Below, piece after piece: positions 36,394 to 45,291 of a stretch of 64,000 nt of DNA. Location: contig NZ_SLXM01000001.1 in assembly GCF_004345825.1 (NCBI RefSeq), forward strand, positions 310,001 through 374,000, read 5' to 3'. This DNA comes from Tenacibaculum skagerrakense. Its GTDB lineage: Bacteria > Bacteroidota > Bacteroidia > Flavobacteriales > Flavobacteriaceae. Every line of letters begins with the position of its first letter. Position 1 is the stretch's first letter. A program made the translations under genes and the position numbers. A model generated the notes under the pieces. It ran no database searches. It saw nothing but the letters and a program-made list of their open reading frames with translations, and was not told where the DNA came from.

Positions 36394-36526
36394 AATTATT
36401 TCTACTAACAAACATTTATGGTTTAGATTAACATGTTGCACTAAAACTGTAAGTGCAATTTCCTGAAACGTATTTAAACTGAATTTTACTCCTGTAAACA
36501 GAAGTTTAATTTAAAAGAGTTTCAAT

Positions 36527-36832
36527 ATGTCAAAGGTACTTTTTTACACACACGATAAAGAAGATTTAGTAAGAGCTGTTCGATTAGTTTTAAACGAAAT
36601 TAGAAAAACGGAAATTGTTAGTGAATATAACAATACTCCTGAGGAAGATCGATTAACCCAAAAAGAGGCAGCTAAGTTTTTAGGTATTTCAGTTACTAGT
36701 CTAATCAGTTGGAAAAAGAAAAAATTAATACCATTTTACCAAGTTGCAGGAAGTAGGTCGGTTTTCTATTCTAAGCGAGAGCTACTAAAAGTGGCAAGGA
36801 AAAATAAAGACCTTGTTAAGCCTGCTAAATAG
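36527..36832 (+). CDS. Helix-turn-helix protein, excisionase/MerR-like
   Basis: 101 residues. The C-terminal 50 carry a winged-helix MerR-type DNA-binding fold, LTQKEAAKFLGISVTSLISWKKKKLIPFYQV, as in excisionases and plasmid HTH_17 proteins. It is followed after seven bases by the replication initiator gene, so they are likely cotranscribed. It may control excision or replication, perhaps by binding the AGTGTGATTT repeats downstream. Confidence 0.8.
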   Translation: MSKVLFYTHDKEDLVRAVRLVLNEIRKTEIVSEYNNTPEEDRLTQKEAAKFLGISVTSLISWKKKKLIPFYQVAGSRSVFYSKRELLKVARKNKDLVKPAK

Positions 36833-36839
36833 TTGAGAT

Positions 36840-37799
36840 ATGACTAAATCTAAAGAGAGTCATATTATCATTCAACCAAATCACGTCTCAACGGCTAAAT
36901 ATAGATACACAAGTATTGAAAAAAATATAATGTATCATATAATTGACAAGCTCCAAGAAGTAATGTCTAAGGATCCTTTTGAGGTTTATAATGAACAGAA
37001 AATTATCTTAGAACTAAGACAGCTAGACAAGAATAATAATTATAATAATATTAAGAGAGCTGTGAAATCAATGGCAAAAAAGCCTGTTGAATTTGATATA
37101 GTTATTCCAAAGGAAAATAAGATTAGAAAAAACCTATCTCTCCTGATTGCAGCAGTTGAGTATGAAGTTAGGTCTAAGTATATAACTTTGGTTATCCCTT
37201 CAACTGCTTGTGTGTTTTTCTGCTATGTTGGGGGAGGGTTTACAGCGTTTCAAAAGACAGTAGCTTTAAGTTTAAATTCAATACACTCCAAAGTCTTATA
37301 TGAATTATGTTGTAGGTGGGCAGATAGAGGTGGTTTTAACAGTGATTTAATATCTTTTAGAGGATATCTCCAAATTGAAGGAAAATACTCTCAAATCGCT
37401 CATTTACGTAATAAGGTTTTAAATGTTGCAAAAAAGGAACTTCAGGAAAAGGCGGACTTATGTTTTAACTACTCTTTAGAAAAAAGAGGAGGAAAGAAAT
37501 ATGATTACATTAATATAAAGATATTTTCAAATAAAAAGATTGAGGATAAGGAGATTATAGTTAATGAAGAACACTACAATTATGTCTATAGGTTTTTACT
37601 TCTTTTTTATCCGAACCATATAGACAATTCAGCCTTGTTATATACAAATCAAATTTCAAACAAAGGATTTTTGGATAAAGCTTACAGCAGGTTCATTAGG
37701 CTAGATGATGATTTAACGTCCAATAAGAAAGATAAATCGGATATTTTTAATTTATTGAGGTTTGTTATTTTAAAAGAACTGGGAATAAGCTCACCTTAA
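36840..37799 (+). CDS. Plasmid-type replication initiator (RepB/Rep_3 family)
   Basis: 319 residues. The N-terminal region (IIQPNHVSTAKYRYTSIEKNIMYHII) and the two winged-helix segments with WADRGGFNS and GKYSQIAHLRNKVLNVA resemble iteron-binding initiators of low-copy plasmids. The iteron array begins right after its stop, as expected. It would bind the iterons and open the origin, so the excised element probably replicates autonomously. Confidence 0.85.
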   Translation: MTKSKESHIIIQPNHVSTAKYRYTSIEKNIMYHIIDKLQEVMSKDPFEVYNEQKIILELRQLDKNNNYNNIKRAVKSMAKKPVEFDIVIPKENKIRKNLSLLIAAVEYEVRSKYITLVIPSTACVFFCYVGGGFTAFQKTVALSLNSIHSKVLYELCCRWADRGGFNSDLISFRGYLQIEGKYSQIAHLRNKVLNVAKKELQEKADLCFNYSLEKRGGKKYDYINIKIFSNKKIEDKEIIVNEEHYNYVYRFLLLFYPNHIDNSALLYTNQISNKGFLDKAYSRFIRLDDDLTSNKKDKSDIFNLLRFVILKELGISSP

Positions 37800-37850
37800 G
37801 ATTAACGTTGTGGAAATGTTGCCATAGTTTGCAGTATTTTCCTTCCATTA

Positions 37851-37970
37851 TAAAATCACACTTCTGATTTTTAGAGTGTGAAATAAAAGGTCTTAGTAGT
37901 AAATTGGTGTGATTTTAGTAGTAAATTAGTGTGATTTACATTCAAAAGAGTAGTAAATTAGTGTGATTTT
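37851..37970. repeat. AGTGTGATTT repeats after the rep gene
   Basis: A second repeat family: AGTAGTAAATTAGTGTGATTT and close variants at 37897-37916, 37917-37937 and 37949-37970. Further matches to AGTGTGA lie at 37875-37881 and inverted (AAAATCACACT) at 37852-37862, forming a hairpin. These differ from the iterons and may bind a different protein, such as the HTH protein or a host factor. Confidence 0.75.
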
Positions 37971-38106
37971 TTTTCTGTATCCCCTGTCAATAAAAGGCTG
38001 TAGAGCCAGTACAATAGGTTAACCTACAATATATATTACAAGTTAGTAGTTTTTTAAGTCAAAAAAGGATTGAAAAAGTGAATTTTTGAGCTTGAAAAGA
38101 AAAAAA

Positions 38107-38346
38107 CGTTGTGTAAAAGTTGCCATTTTAGATTTTACGCTGTGTAAATGTTGCCATTTTTGGAGTTGCGCTGTGGAAACATTGCCATTTTAGATTTTAC
38201 GCTGTTTAAAAGTTGCCATTTTAGATTTTACGCTGTGTAAATGTTGCCATTTTTGGAGTTTTCGCTGTGGAAACATTGCCATTTCAGATTTTACGCTGTG
38301 TAAATGTTGCCATTTTTGGAGTTTTTGCTGTGGGAATGTTGCCTTT
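38107..38346. repeat. Iteron array: putative replication origin
   Basis: Eight tandem copies of CGCTGTGTAAATGTTGCCAT, with variants, start at 38107, 38138, 38169, 38200, 38231, 38263, 38294 and 38326; period 31-32 bp, or three helical turns. A ninth copy stands apart at 37806-37825, beside the rep stop codon. Alternating forms (TGTGTAAATG / TGTGGAAACA) repeat. The spacing and adjacency to the initiator define an origin. The whole 37800-38815 gap holds only repeats and hairpins; the short frames within it are not genes. Confidence 0.92.
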
Positions 38347-38512
38347 TGATTTTGCTGCGAATCTGTTTTTTTTCAATAACAAACCAATATTTATTGATTC
38401 CAACTATTTTAGTCTTTAACTATTTTCATCTCCTTTCAAAATTGTTATTTGAACACATGGATAGATGGCATTCAAAAATAGCTATTGTCGAAGATTATCC
38501 TTTGTAAAAGGA

Positions 38513-38553
38513 TAGCGAGCGGGAATCACGCTTTGCGATGATTTTCCCGCTCG
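38513..38553. other. Long GC-rich hairpin: oriT or single-strand-origin candidate
   Basis: GCGAGCGGGAATCACGC is followed, after TTT, by GCGATGATTTTCCCGCTCGC: a nearly perfect stem with small bulges, GC-rich in an AT-rich region. A smaller palindrome, AGGCTACGCCT, lies just beyond, near 38572. It lies 263 bases before the BtgA-like gene, where oriT is expected in Bacteroidota mobilisable elements. Function not proven. Confidence 0.6.
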
Positions 38554-38815
38554 CGATTGCATCGAGCTTACAGGCTACGCCTGACTTTATGAGGTTATAA
38601 GTAGTTATAATGATTTATAATAAAACTATAATACAGTCTGTAAGTGATTCATTTTCAGTATTAAACTTTATAAAACTTCTTGCACTAACCTTCAAAAAAT
38701 ACGTTGGTGTAATATTCTTCAAATCAGTTTGATAAGCTTTAAAAGTTGCACTCATTTTACAAGTGCAAATATTTCTGTGTTCTTAATTATGACTTTTGAA
38801 TAAAGATTTTAGAAC

Positions 38816-39151
38816 ATGAAAAAAAGCATAGTTATTTCAGAAAGAAGTCATAAACAATTAAAAAAATTAGCTTCAGATCATAATAGGAATATTGGAAAGT
38901 TTACAGAAGAAATGATTTTATTTTTCCAAAAAACTGGAACTGATCCACAAGCTATAAAAGGTAAAAGCGCATCTGAAATGATAAAAGTAATTGATCGTAG
39001 AATTGTGTCTTTTTTCAAAACACAAGAAGCAGATATTCTTTATCCGATGCAACAACAAATCCATGAAAATGGTGAGCAAACGAAACAATTATTTGGTAGG
39101 TTAATTGAAAATCTAAATAAGATTTTTCAAAAAATAAAAGAAACATCTTAG
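38816..39151 (+). CDS. Ribbon-helix-helix mobilisation protein, BtgA/BfmA-like
   Basis: 111 residues. Starts with MKKSIVISERSHKQLKKLA, a ribbon-helix-helix DNA-binding sequence, followed by a long helical part that would form a coiled coil. This is the layout of the BfmA/BtgA accessory proteins that bind oriT and recruit the relaxase. It lies just before the BtgB-like gene (3 bases apart), so they form one operon. Confidence 0.85.
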   Translation: MKKSIVISERSHKQLKKLASDHNRNIGKFTEEMILFFQKTGTDPQAIKGKSASEMIKVIDRRIVSFFKTQEADILYPMQQQIHENGEQTKQLFGRLIENLNKIFQKIKETS

Positions 39152-39154
39152 TCA

Positions 39155-40003
39155 GTGCCTGTTACCATAATTCATAAAACCAGTGCAAATAATAAAGGAA
39201 GCTCTTCGAAATATGGATTCTACTTGAATAAAGAGAATAATGAATACATAAAAGATGGTGAGCCTGAAAAGCAAAATTACTTTTTCAATCAACGTGAAGA
39301 TAGAATTAGCACTATAAAAGCTATTAATCTAATAGATGAAAACGCTAAAGGAAAAGGATTAAAAAAAGTACAGGATAAGTATTTCACAGTCACTTTAAAT
39401 TTTAGTCATAAGGAATTACAGCATATTGGTAAAAAAGTAGCAGGAAAAGAAATTCAAAGTATAGACGAACTTAACAAAGAACAGTATAAAGAGTATAACA
39501 GACTACTAAGAGAATATACTAAAGAGGCTATGGGTAATTATGCTCAAAACTTTAAGAAAAACCTCAATGAAGATGATATTGTTTGGCACGCAAAAGTTGA
39601 GCATAAACGAAGATTTAAAGGTTTTGATGAAGAAGTGAAAAAAGGAATTGCAAAAAGTGGAGAGCTTAAATCAGGATTAAATTCACACGTTCATATAACC
39701 GTTAGTCGTATGCATCAAGATTATAGAGTAAGCCTGAGTCCATTAAGTAATGCTAGAAGTAGTAAAAACTTGGTATTAAACGGAAAGTCAATTAAAGGAG
39801 GTTTTGATAGAAGTAATTATAAACAAATGAATGAAAGCACTTTTGATGAAAAGTTTAACTACGAACGTGGTTTAGATGAAAAATTTGAAACTCTTAGAGA
39901 GTTAAAAAATGGAAATTATCAAGAAAAAGAAGCATTAAGACAGCGCATTGAACTAGAAAAACAACAAAAAGAAAAACAAAATAATAATCAAATCTCATAT
40001 TAA
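39155..40003 (+). CDS. BtgB-like relaxase (DUF5712)
   Basis: 282 residues with a GTG start at 39155. The relaxase HxH motif is HVHITVSR (residues about 174-181), and the first residues MPVTIIHKTSANNKGSS match the BtgB/clindamycin-resistance-transfer type. It should nick oriT and lead the strand to a recipient. It is coupled to BtgA-like upstream and the coupling protein two bases downstream. Confidence 0.82.
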   Translation: MPVTIIHKTSANNKGSSSKYGFYLNKENNEYIKDGEPEKQNYFFNQREDRISTIKAINLIDENAKGKGLKKVQDKYFTVTLNFSHKELQHIGKKVAGKEIQSIDELNKEQYKEYNRLLREYTKEAMGNYAQNFKKNLNEDDIVWHAKVEHKRRFKGFDEEVKKGIAKSGELKSGLNSHVHITVSRMHQDYRVSLSPLSNARSSKNLVLNGKSIKGGFDRSNYKQMNESTFDEKFNYERGLDEKFETLRELKNGNYQEKEALRQRIELEKQQKEKQNNNQISY

Positions 40004-40004
40004 A

Positions 40005-41723
40005 ATGAAACATTTTATCATTGAATACTTATACTGGACAGGCTTTTACAGATTGGTTAATTTGGCTATATCTACGTTAGTATATGCAATATTTTTAAAA
40101 CGTTTAACTAAACTACCTGTTATCATTGGAGCTGTTCCTGGTTTCATTGTTGCAAACATATTTCCATTTACAATTACAGTTCCTTTCTTCTATCTCGCAA
40201 AAGCTTTTAATTTCCTATTTACATTTAACGTAAAAACCAAAAGAGATAGGAAGCTTGAAAACAAAGAGGTGAAAATAAAAGTAAGTGAAGATGCTTTCAA
40301 ATTTTCAACAGAAACCGAAGATATAATAATGAATAATCCATACCGCGGAACTTACATTCAAGGTGGTGCTGGCTCAGGTAAATCGGTTAGTATTATTTAT
40401 CCAATTTTAAAACAGGCTACACAAAAGAATTTTTCAGGTTTATTATATGATTTTAAAAGCCCTGAATTATCAAGTTTTACAATTCAGCAAGTTTTAAAGA
40501 ATTCGACTAGCGTAACTCCGTATTTTGTAGATTTTAAAGAAGCTAGAAGAAGTGTGAGAATAAATCCATTAAACCCAAGTTTAATGACTAAAACTGCCTA
40601 TGCTCATGAATATTCACAAACACTCTTATTCAATCTTTCCCCTAACAACATAAAGAATGAAAACTATTTCATGATTGATGCTAAAAGTGTTTTAACTGGA
40701 ATTATTTGGTACTTAAAAAAAGAATATCCACAGTATTGTACACTACCTCATATCATTGCTTTAGTACTTTACAATGATATAAATACGTTACTTGAAAAAA
40801 TGGCTGATAATATTGAAACTAAGGGTCTAGTAGCTAGTTTAAGCCAAGCAATTAAAAATAATGCAAGTAAACAAGTTGCTGGGGTAGTTTCTACACTACA
40901 AGCCAATTTATCAAAGATTAATACTCCCGATATATTTTGGATTTTATCAGGTAATGATATTGATTTAGACGTCAATGATCCTAATAATCCGAAATTTATT
41001 TGTCTAGGAAATGAAAGTACACTCGCTCAAACTTATGCACCAATTATCTCACTAATTATTTCGGTTGCAGCTAAACAGATGAATCAACCCAACAAACATA
41101 AATCTATTATAGTCTTAGACGAAGCTCCTACTTTATACATCCCAAATTTCGAACAAATTCCTGCTACAGCAAGAAGTAACAAAGTTGCAACAGTATATGG
41201 AGCTCAAGATTTTAGTCAACTAGTAGATCGATATCAAAATGATAAAGCACAAGTGATTTTATCTAATATGGGTAATCAGTTTTTTGGTCGTACTGTAAAT
41301 AAAAATACTGCTACAATGATTACTCAAATGTTTGGAAGAGCTGATAAAAAATTTCAGACTAGAAGTAAGGGAGATAGTTTTCATGATTCAGAATTCTTTG
41401 GTCGTCATATAAATTCATCAAGTGAAAACTTTAGTGAAACGATTCAAGAAAGAGACCGTGTTAAAACTACAGATATTATGAATTTAGAACCTGGAGAGTT
41501 TTATGGATTGATAGCCGAAGGAAACAAAAAAGAAATATTGAAATCTAAATTCAAAGTTGATCGAGAGATTGAAGAAACTGATTTTGAATTTGAACTAAAA
41601 GTGTCTGAAGATGATATTCAAAAGAACTATGTGAAAATTATTGAGGAATCAGCTTCAATTTTACATGGTACAGCTATGTTTCAACAATCATCATCTAACG
41701 ATGATGATTTGATAAAGTTTTAA
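40005..41723 (+). CDS. VirD4/TraG-type coupling protein
   Basis: 572 residues. Two N-terminal membrane spans; Walker A GGAGSGKSVS (about residue 118-127), Walker B IIVLDEAPTL (about residue 366-375), and a C-terminal region of Bacteroidota T4CPs. It carries the relaxase-DNA complex to the mating pore. That a mobilisable element owns a coupling protein suggests it borrows only the pore. It is the last gene in the tight btgA-btgB-T4CP run. Confidence 0.92.
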   Translation: MKHFIIEYLYWTGFYRLVNLAISTLVYAIFLKRLTKLPVIIGAVPGFIVANIFPFTITVPFFYLAKAFNFLFTFNVKTKRDRKLENKEVKIKVSEDAFKFSTETEDIIMNNPYRGTYIQGGAGSGKSVSIIYPILKQATQKNFSGLLYDFKSPELSSFTIQQVLKNSTSVTPYFVDFKEARRSVRINPLNPSLMTKTAYAHEYSQTLLFNLSPNNIKNENYFMIDAKSVLTGIIWYLKKEYPQYCTLPHIIALVLYNDINTLLEKMADNIETKGLVASLSQAIKNNASKQVAGVVSTLQANLSKINTPDIFWILSGNDIDLDVNDPNNPKFICLGNESTLAQTYAPIISLIISVAAKQMNQPNKHKSIIVLDEAPTLYIPNFEQIPATARSNKVATVYGAQDFSQLVDRYQNDKAQVILSNMGNQFFGRTVNKNTATMITQMFGRADKKFQTRSKGDSFHDSEFFGRHINSSSENFSETIQERDRVKTTDIMNLEPGEFYGLIAEGNKKEILKSKFKVDREIEETDFEFELKVSEDDIQKNYVKIIEESASILHGTAMFQQSSSNDDDLIKF

Positions 41724-41795
41724 GTCGGTTTGTTGTCAGGGGAAATAAGCAAAACCTCAAAAAACAAGAAATAATCATTTAGAAAACAACGATTT

Positions 41796-42050
41796 ATGGG
41801 TAAATTGAATATAAATAAAACAGAAAGCGAAAATCATTTTTTAAATTCTTTTGTAGCGAATTCAATAGATGAAAACATTGAATTAAAGAAGCGTTTGGAA
41901 ACCAATGATTTTTATTCGGAGTTTATTTCTGAAAAGTCAAAAAAGCTATTAGATGAAGCCATAGAATTAAGTAATGCTAAAGACATCTCAATACTTGAAG
42001 CTTTAAATATTGTTCAAGATAATTTTAAAATAAGTATAGCCAATGAATAG
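41796..42050 (+). CDS. Small hypothetical protein of the element
   Basis: 84 residues, acidic, helical, no signal. It follows the coupling protein by 72 bases. No family recognised. Its position between transfer genes suggests a transfer accessory. Confidence 0.5.
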   Translation: MGKLNINKTESENHFLNSFVANSIDENIELKKRLETNDFYSEFISEKSKKLLDEAIELSNAKDISILEALNIVQDNFKISIANE

Positions 42051-42113
42051 ATAAGTTTAAAAAAAGGCAGGAAGCTATAAGATAGCAACCTACCAAACAT
42101 TAAGAAATGTAAT

Positions 42114-42144
42114 GTAAGATGGTAACTGGTACTTACCATCTTAC
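42114..42144. other. Perfect 12-bp stem hairpin before the TraO-like gene
   Basis: GTAAGATGGTAA and TTACCATCTTAC pair over a 7-base loop. There is no U-run, so it is less likely a terminator than an operator or mRNA-stabilising structure 36 bases upstream of 42181. Confidence 0.6.
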
Positions 42145-42180
42145 TAAACAAAGTTACTATTAATTTAAAAACATAAAGAA

Positions 42181-42738
42181 ATGTCATATACACTAAGAAA
42201 AATACTCTTGGGATTAATACTTATTTTCTATATCCCAATTTCACACGGACAAAGCAATAAATCTGTTTCTGCATTAGCAGGTTATACAGATAATGGTATC
42301 TCCACATTTGTTAGTTTTTCCTATTCATTAGATGATATCAAATACAACTTTTTTGAATTGGGAATGTATTCCGGTTATTTAAATGAACAACAGACGAATT
42401 ACGATATTGATGTAACGATTCATACAGCTACTCTAGGTTATTTCAAAAGATTGGAGTTTTTATCTACTCATAACGGTTTAATTCTAACGTTTGCTGGGTT
42501 AGGTGGAGTTTTAGGAAATGAAAGTATAAATGGAGGTAATTCAGATTTACCAAACGGAGCTCTAATTACAAGTAAAGGAGGAAGTATTTATGGTGGATTT
42601 GCTGCAATACACACTAATTTATACTTGACTAATAGACTTAGTTTGCTTGGTAGATATACTCATTTTTACCATGTAAATAGTGAAATAGGAAAATCTAAAT
42701 TCATGATAGGTTTAGGATTGAGATATGTACTTTATTAA
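42181..42738 (+). CDS. TraO-like conjugal transfer protein
   Basis: 185 residues. Signal peptide ending HGQ (about residue 24). The remainder is a small beta-barrel-like sequence (Gly/Tyr strands, ending in LGLRYVLY). The size and context match TraO of Bacteroidota conjugative transposons, but the call rests on resemblance and position. Overlap is absent; the TraQ-like gene starts 11 bases later. Confidence 0.6.
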   Translation: MSYTLRKILLGLILIFYIPISHGQSNKSVSALAGYTDNGISTFVSFSYSLDDIKYNFFELGMYSGYLNEQQTNYDIDVTIHTATLGYFKRLEFLSTHNGLILTFAGLGGVLGNESINGGNSDLPNGALITSKGGSIYGGFAAIHTNLYLTNRLSLLGRYTHFYHVNSEIGKSKFMIGLGLRYVLY

Positions 42739-42748
42739 AAAAATAACC

Positions 42749-44446
42749 ATGAGAAAATTACTATATATATTCATAATACTAACAAGTTTATTAGCTTGTG
42801 ATACTGGACTTGAAATAGAAGTTCAGGACAGTTTTGATTTTACTATTACTTCAGATCAAAAAGATATAAGTTTTGTTTCTGAAGAAATAAATACAACAAT
42901 AACCATTGAACCTGAGAGAAAAGTTCAAGGAACTCAATACTTCTTTAGTTATGAACTTGACAATGGAAACGGGTATTATAAACTAAATAATACTATTTTA
43001 ACTCCTGGTCAAGAATACAAATTAGAAAGTTTAGAGTTTAATCTTGTTTATGTAGGTGAAGATGTGAATACACATACAACAGAAATTACTATCAGAAATA
43101 GTAATGATTTGACTACCTCTCATCTTATAAGCTATAAAATTGTCGATTTCAACGACTTTAAAGTGAATACCATTAAATTATCTAATGACGAAGTTTTCTT
43201 GTCTCAAAAAGTAGAATTTGAGCTTGAAATTGAAAAGGTAGTAAATGAGTTAGAACAAGAATTAGAATATGAAATTAAGTTCATCAACAGTTCTTTAAAT
43301 GGAAAGTTGAATATTAATCAAAATGAAATAGTTTTAGGAGAAAGTCTAACTGATTTATCTGAAGGAAAACACCGTATTTCCTTTTTAGCAAATCAAGGAG
43401 GTAATGCTCAAATTGATTTACTAGTTAAAGCTTCCAATGGCAAATCTCAAGAGGTAACTATTAATTCAGAAATTATTCCAACATCAATTTTATTAGAAGT
43501 TACCCCAGAAAAAACAGAAAACTATATTAAAACACCTACCGCATTTAATTTCAACATCTATAAAATTGGGGTTGAAGAAATTACATACGAATTGGTTTTT
43601 AAAAATATCAATGGAAAACTAAGTAATACAGATAACGAATATTTTAAAAATGAAACTATTTCTGTTACTGAAGGAAATTTTCAAATGAATTTTGAAGGAT
43701 TTGAAACTTCAAACACTCCTATTGAATTTACTTTGAATGCTTCTAACGGATTATCAAAAACAGTATCTGTAGATTTCTCCGTTTTACAAACGGATTTTGA
43801 TTTGGTAGTTACTCCAGATGAACCAAATGATTATGTGGGGGATTTAACTCCATTTGAATTTAGTATATCAAAAAAGGGCGATCAGAATTTACAATATGAA
43901 ATATCTTTTAATGGTCCTAAAGGAGAAATTTTGTATCAAGGTAATTCTTATAGTAATAATGATAGGATTGATTTAAACATTGTAACTGGAGGAAGATTCG
44001 AATTTCGTGGCAAAGAAGTATCAAATGAACCTTTACAATTTACTGTAAGAGCATCAAATGGACTTTCTAAGACTGTTAGTGTTAATTTTGAAAGTACACC
44101 TACAGATTTTGAGGTAATTCCTTCAAATGATAATATCTCACAGTTTTATATGTTTGATATCAGTCTTAACATGAATATTATCTCTCCAGAAGTTGATAAT
44201 CAATTCATTTCTTATAAAATGTATTTTAAAACTACTGATTTAGGGGAGATTTATATTGAAGAAAGAAACACTAATCAACAAATTTCAGCAGGAGAAATTT
44301 TAGACTTAGGGTTTAACACTAATATAAGAATGACAATCAATCAAAGAGGTACAATTACTCAGAGAAAAGGTGAAATTACTTTTGTGATAATTGATTCTAA
44401 TAATGTTGAGAGAGAAGTGACAGTAGCTATTGAGTGGAGAAATTAA
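42749..44446 (+). CDS. TraQ-like (DUF3872) multi-domain lipoprotein
   Basis: About 565 residues from ATG 42749 (MRKLLYIFIILTSLLACDT; lipobox Cys). An ATG at 42725 overlaps the previous gene and adds an unlikely start. The first domain resembles TraQ/DUF3872; at least four Ig-like copies follow, two with near-identical ASNGLSKTVSV segments (near residues 330 and 435). TraQ proteins are normally single-domain (about 150 residues), so this is a much expanded form. It may be a surface-facing part of the transfer apparatus. Confidence 0.7.
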   Translation: MRKLLYIFIILTSLLACDTGLEIEVQDSFDFTITSDQKDISFVSEEINTTITIEPERKVQGTQYFFSYELDNGNGYYKLNNTILTPGQEYKLESLEFNLVYVGEDVNTHTTEITIRNSNDLTTSHLISYKIVDFNDFKVNTIKLSNDEVFLSQKVEFELEIEKVVNELEQELEYEIKFINSSLNGKLNINQNEIVLGESLTDLSEGKHRISFLANQGGNAQIDLLVKASNGKSQEVTINSEIIPTSILLEVTPEKTENYIKTPTAFNFNIYKIGVEEITYELVFKNINGKLSNTDNEYFKNETISVTEGNFQMNFEGFETSNTPIEFTLNASNGLSKTVSVDFSVLQTDFDLVVTPDEPNDYVGDLTPFEFSISKKGDQNLQYEISFNGPKGEILYQGNSYSNNDRIDLNIVTGGRFEFRGKEVSNEPLQFTVRASNGLSKTVSVNFESTPTDFEVIPSNDNISQFYMFDISLNMNIISPEVDNQFISYKMYFKTTDLGEIYIEERNTNQQISAGEILDLGFNTNIRMTINQRGTITQRKGEITFVIIDSNNVEREVTVAIEWRN

Positions 44447-44453
44447 TTTTTGG

Positions 44454-44474
44454 GCTCGAGGAATTCCCTCGAGC
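44454..44474 (+). terminator. Hairpin after the TraQ-like gene
   Basis: GCTCGAGG and CCTCGAGC pair round a five-base AATTC loop; followed by TTCTTTT. It lies eight bases after the TraQ stop and ends the transfer unit. The GC-rich stem may also limit read-through into the next gene. Confidence 0.7.
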
Positions 44475-44493
44475 TTCTTTTAAAATCATTACC

Positions 44494-45174
44494 ATGTTTG
44501 AAGATAAATTAATCGATAGAATTACAGGAATCACGATTGTTATCCTAAGTATTATATTTTATGTATTAGGTTATTTAACTAAAATAGTTGCTTTATTAAA
44601 CGATGTTTTAAGTAATGTGATTGAACTTGAGGTTGCTAGATATACCACTTCTATTCTTATAGCAATCCCTGCTTCATTGATATTATTGGTTGTTTCAATT
44701 CATGCTGAAGAAAAATGGAAAAAGTATTTATTAGCAGTTTTTGATTGTGTTTTACTAATTATCATTTTAAAAGCTTTCAATGATGTTGATTTTTCAAAGC
44801 TAACAACCATTAGCAATTACATTGACTTTAGTAAACGACTTTTTATTCCTGTTTTATTATCTACGATGTTTTTCTTTTTAATAGAGGTATTCAAAAAATT
44901 GAAAGAAGAAAAAACAGCGGCTTCAAAGCAAAATATAGCGACCATAAAACAATCTGTTAGCGAATCAGAGCAAAAGTTGAGCGAATTGCAAGCAACATTT
45001 AACGAGATTCAATCCATTATTAAGGAACATAAGAAACTTACTTGTTCCGATTGTCAAATGACTTTTCACAATCAGAATGCGTTGAACGCTCACAAGTGCA
45101 AAGGAAAAAATGAAGAATCAAATCTTGTTTTTTTAATGGATAAAGCGGGAGAGTTAACAATGGTATCGGAATAA
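44494..45174 (+). CDS. Membrane protein with coiled coil and C-terminal zinc finger
   Basis: About 226 residues from ATG 44494 (an ATG at 44434 overlaps TraQ and the terminator). Four hydrophobic spans occupy the first 130 residues; then a Lys/Glu/Gln-rich coiled coil (about 130-175); and finally LTCSDCQMTFHNQNALNAHKC, a C2HC zinc finger, rare in bacteria. No known family. It could tether DNA or a protein to the membrane, perhaps for transfer or defence. Confidence 0.6.
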   Translation: MFEDKLIDRITGITIVILSIIFYVLGYLTKIVALLNDVLSNVIELEVARYTTSILIAIPASLILLVVSIHAEEKWKKYLLAVFDCVLLIIILKAFNDVDFSKLTTISNYIDFSKRLFIPVLLSTMFFFLIEVFKKLKEEKTAASKQNIATIKQSVSESEQKLSELQATFNEIQSIIKEHKKLTCSDCQMTFHNQNALNAHKCKGKNEESNLVFLMDKAGELTMVSE

Positions 45175-45255
45175 CCTTATCTCATTTGAGCTACACAAAA
45201 TTTTCACTAAGTCACATTCGTTCCTTATCTCAAATCTTTGTTTTTCTCATTTGGG
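45171..45255. repeat. Cassette-flanking repeat, copy A
   Basis: About 80 bases, ATAACCTTATCTCATT...GTCACATTCGTTCCTTATCTC...CTCATTT, nearly identical to copy B at 49393-49488. It stands at the left end of the GLPGLI/OMP cassette. Confidence 0.85.
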
Positions 45256-45291
45256 TAAATAGAAATTTTGAGTCACCCTTTTGGTAATAAT

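Noticed and set aside
38107..38346. CRISPR array
   Set aside because: Repeats are 20 bp with short, similar 11-bp spacers, no Cas genes, and adjacent to a replication initiator: iterons.
38304..38507. 67-residue frame on the plus strand
   Set aside because: It runs through the iterons and has a chance hydrophobic composition; not a gene.
44447..44480. Adjacent XhoI and EcoRI sites (CTCGAG, GAATTC) that could suggest a cloning linker
   Set aside because: It is a self-complementary terminator in the natural context; no vector sequence around it.
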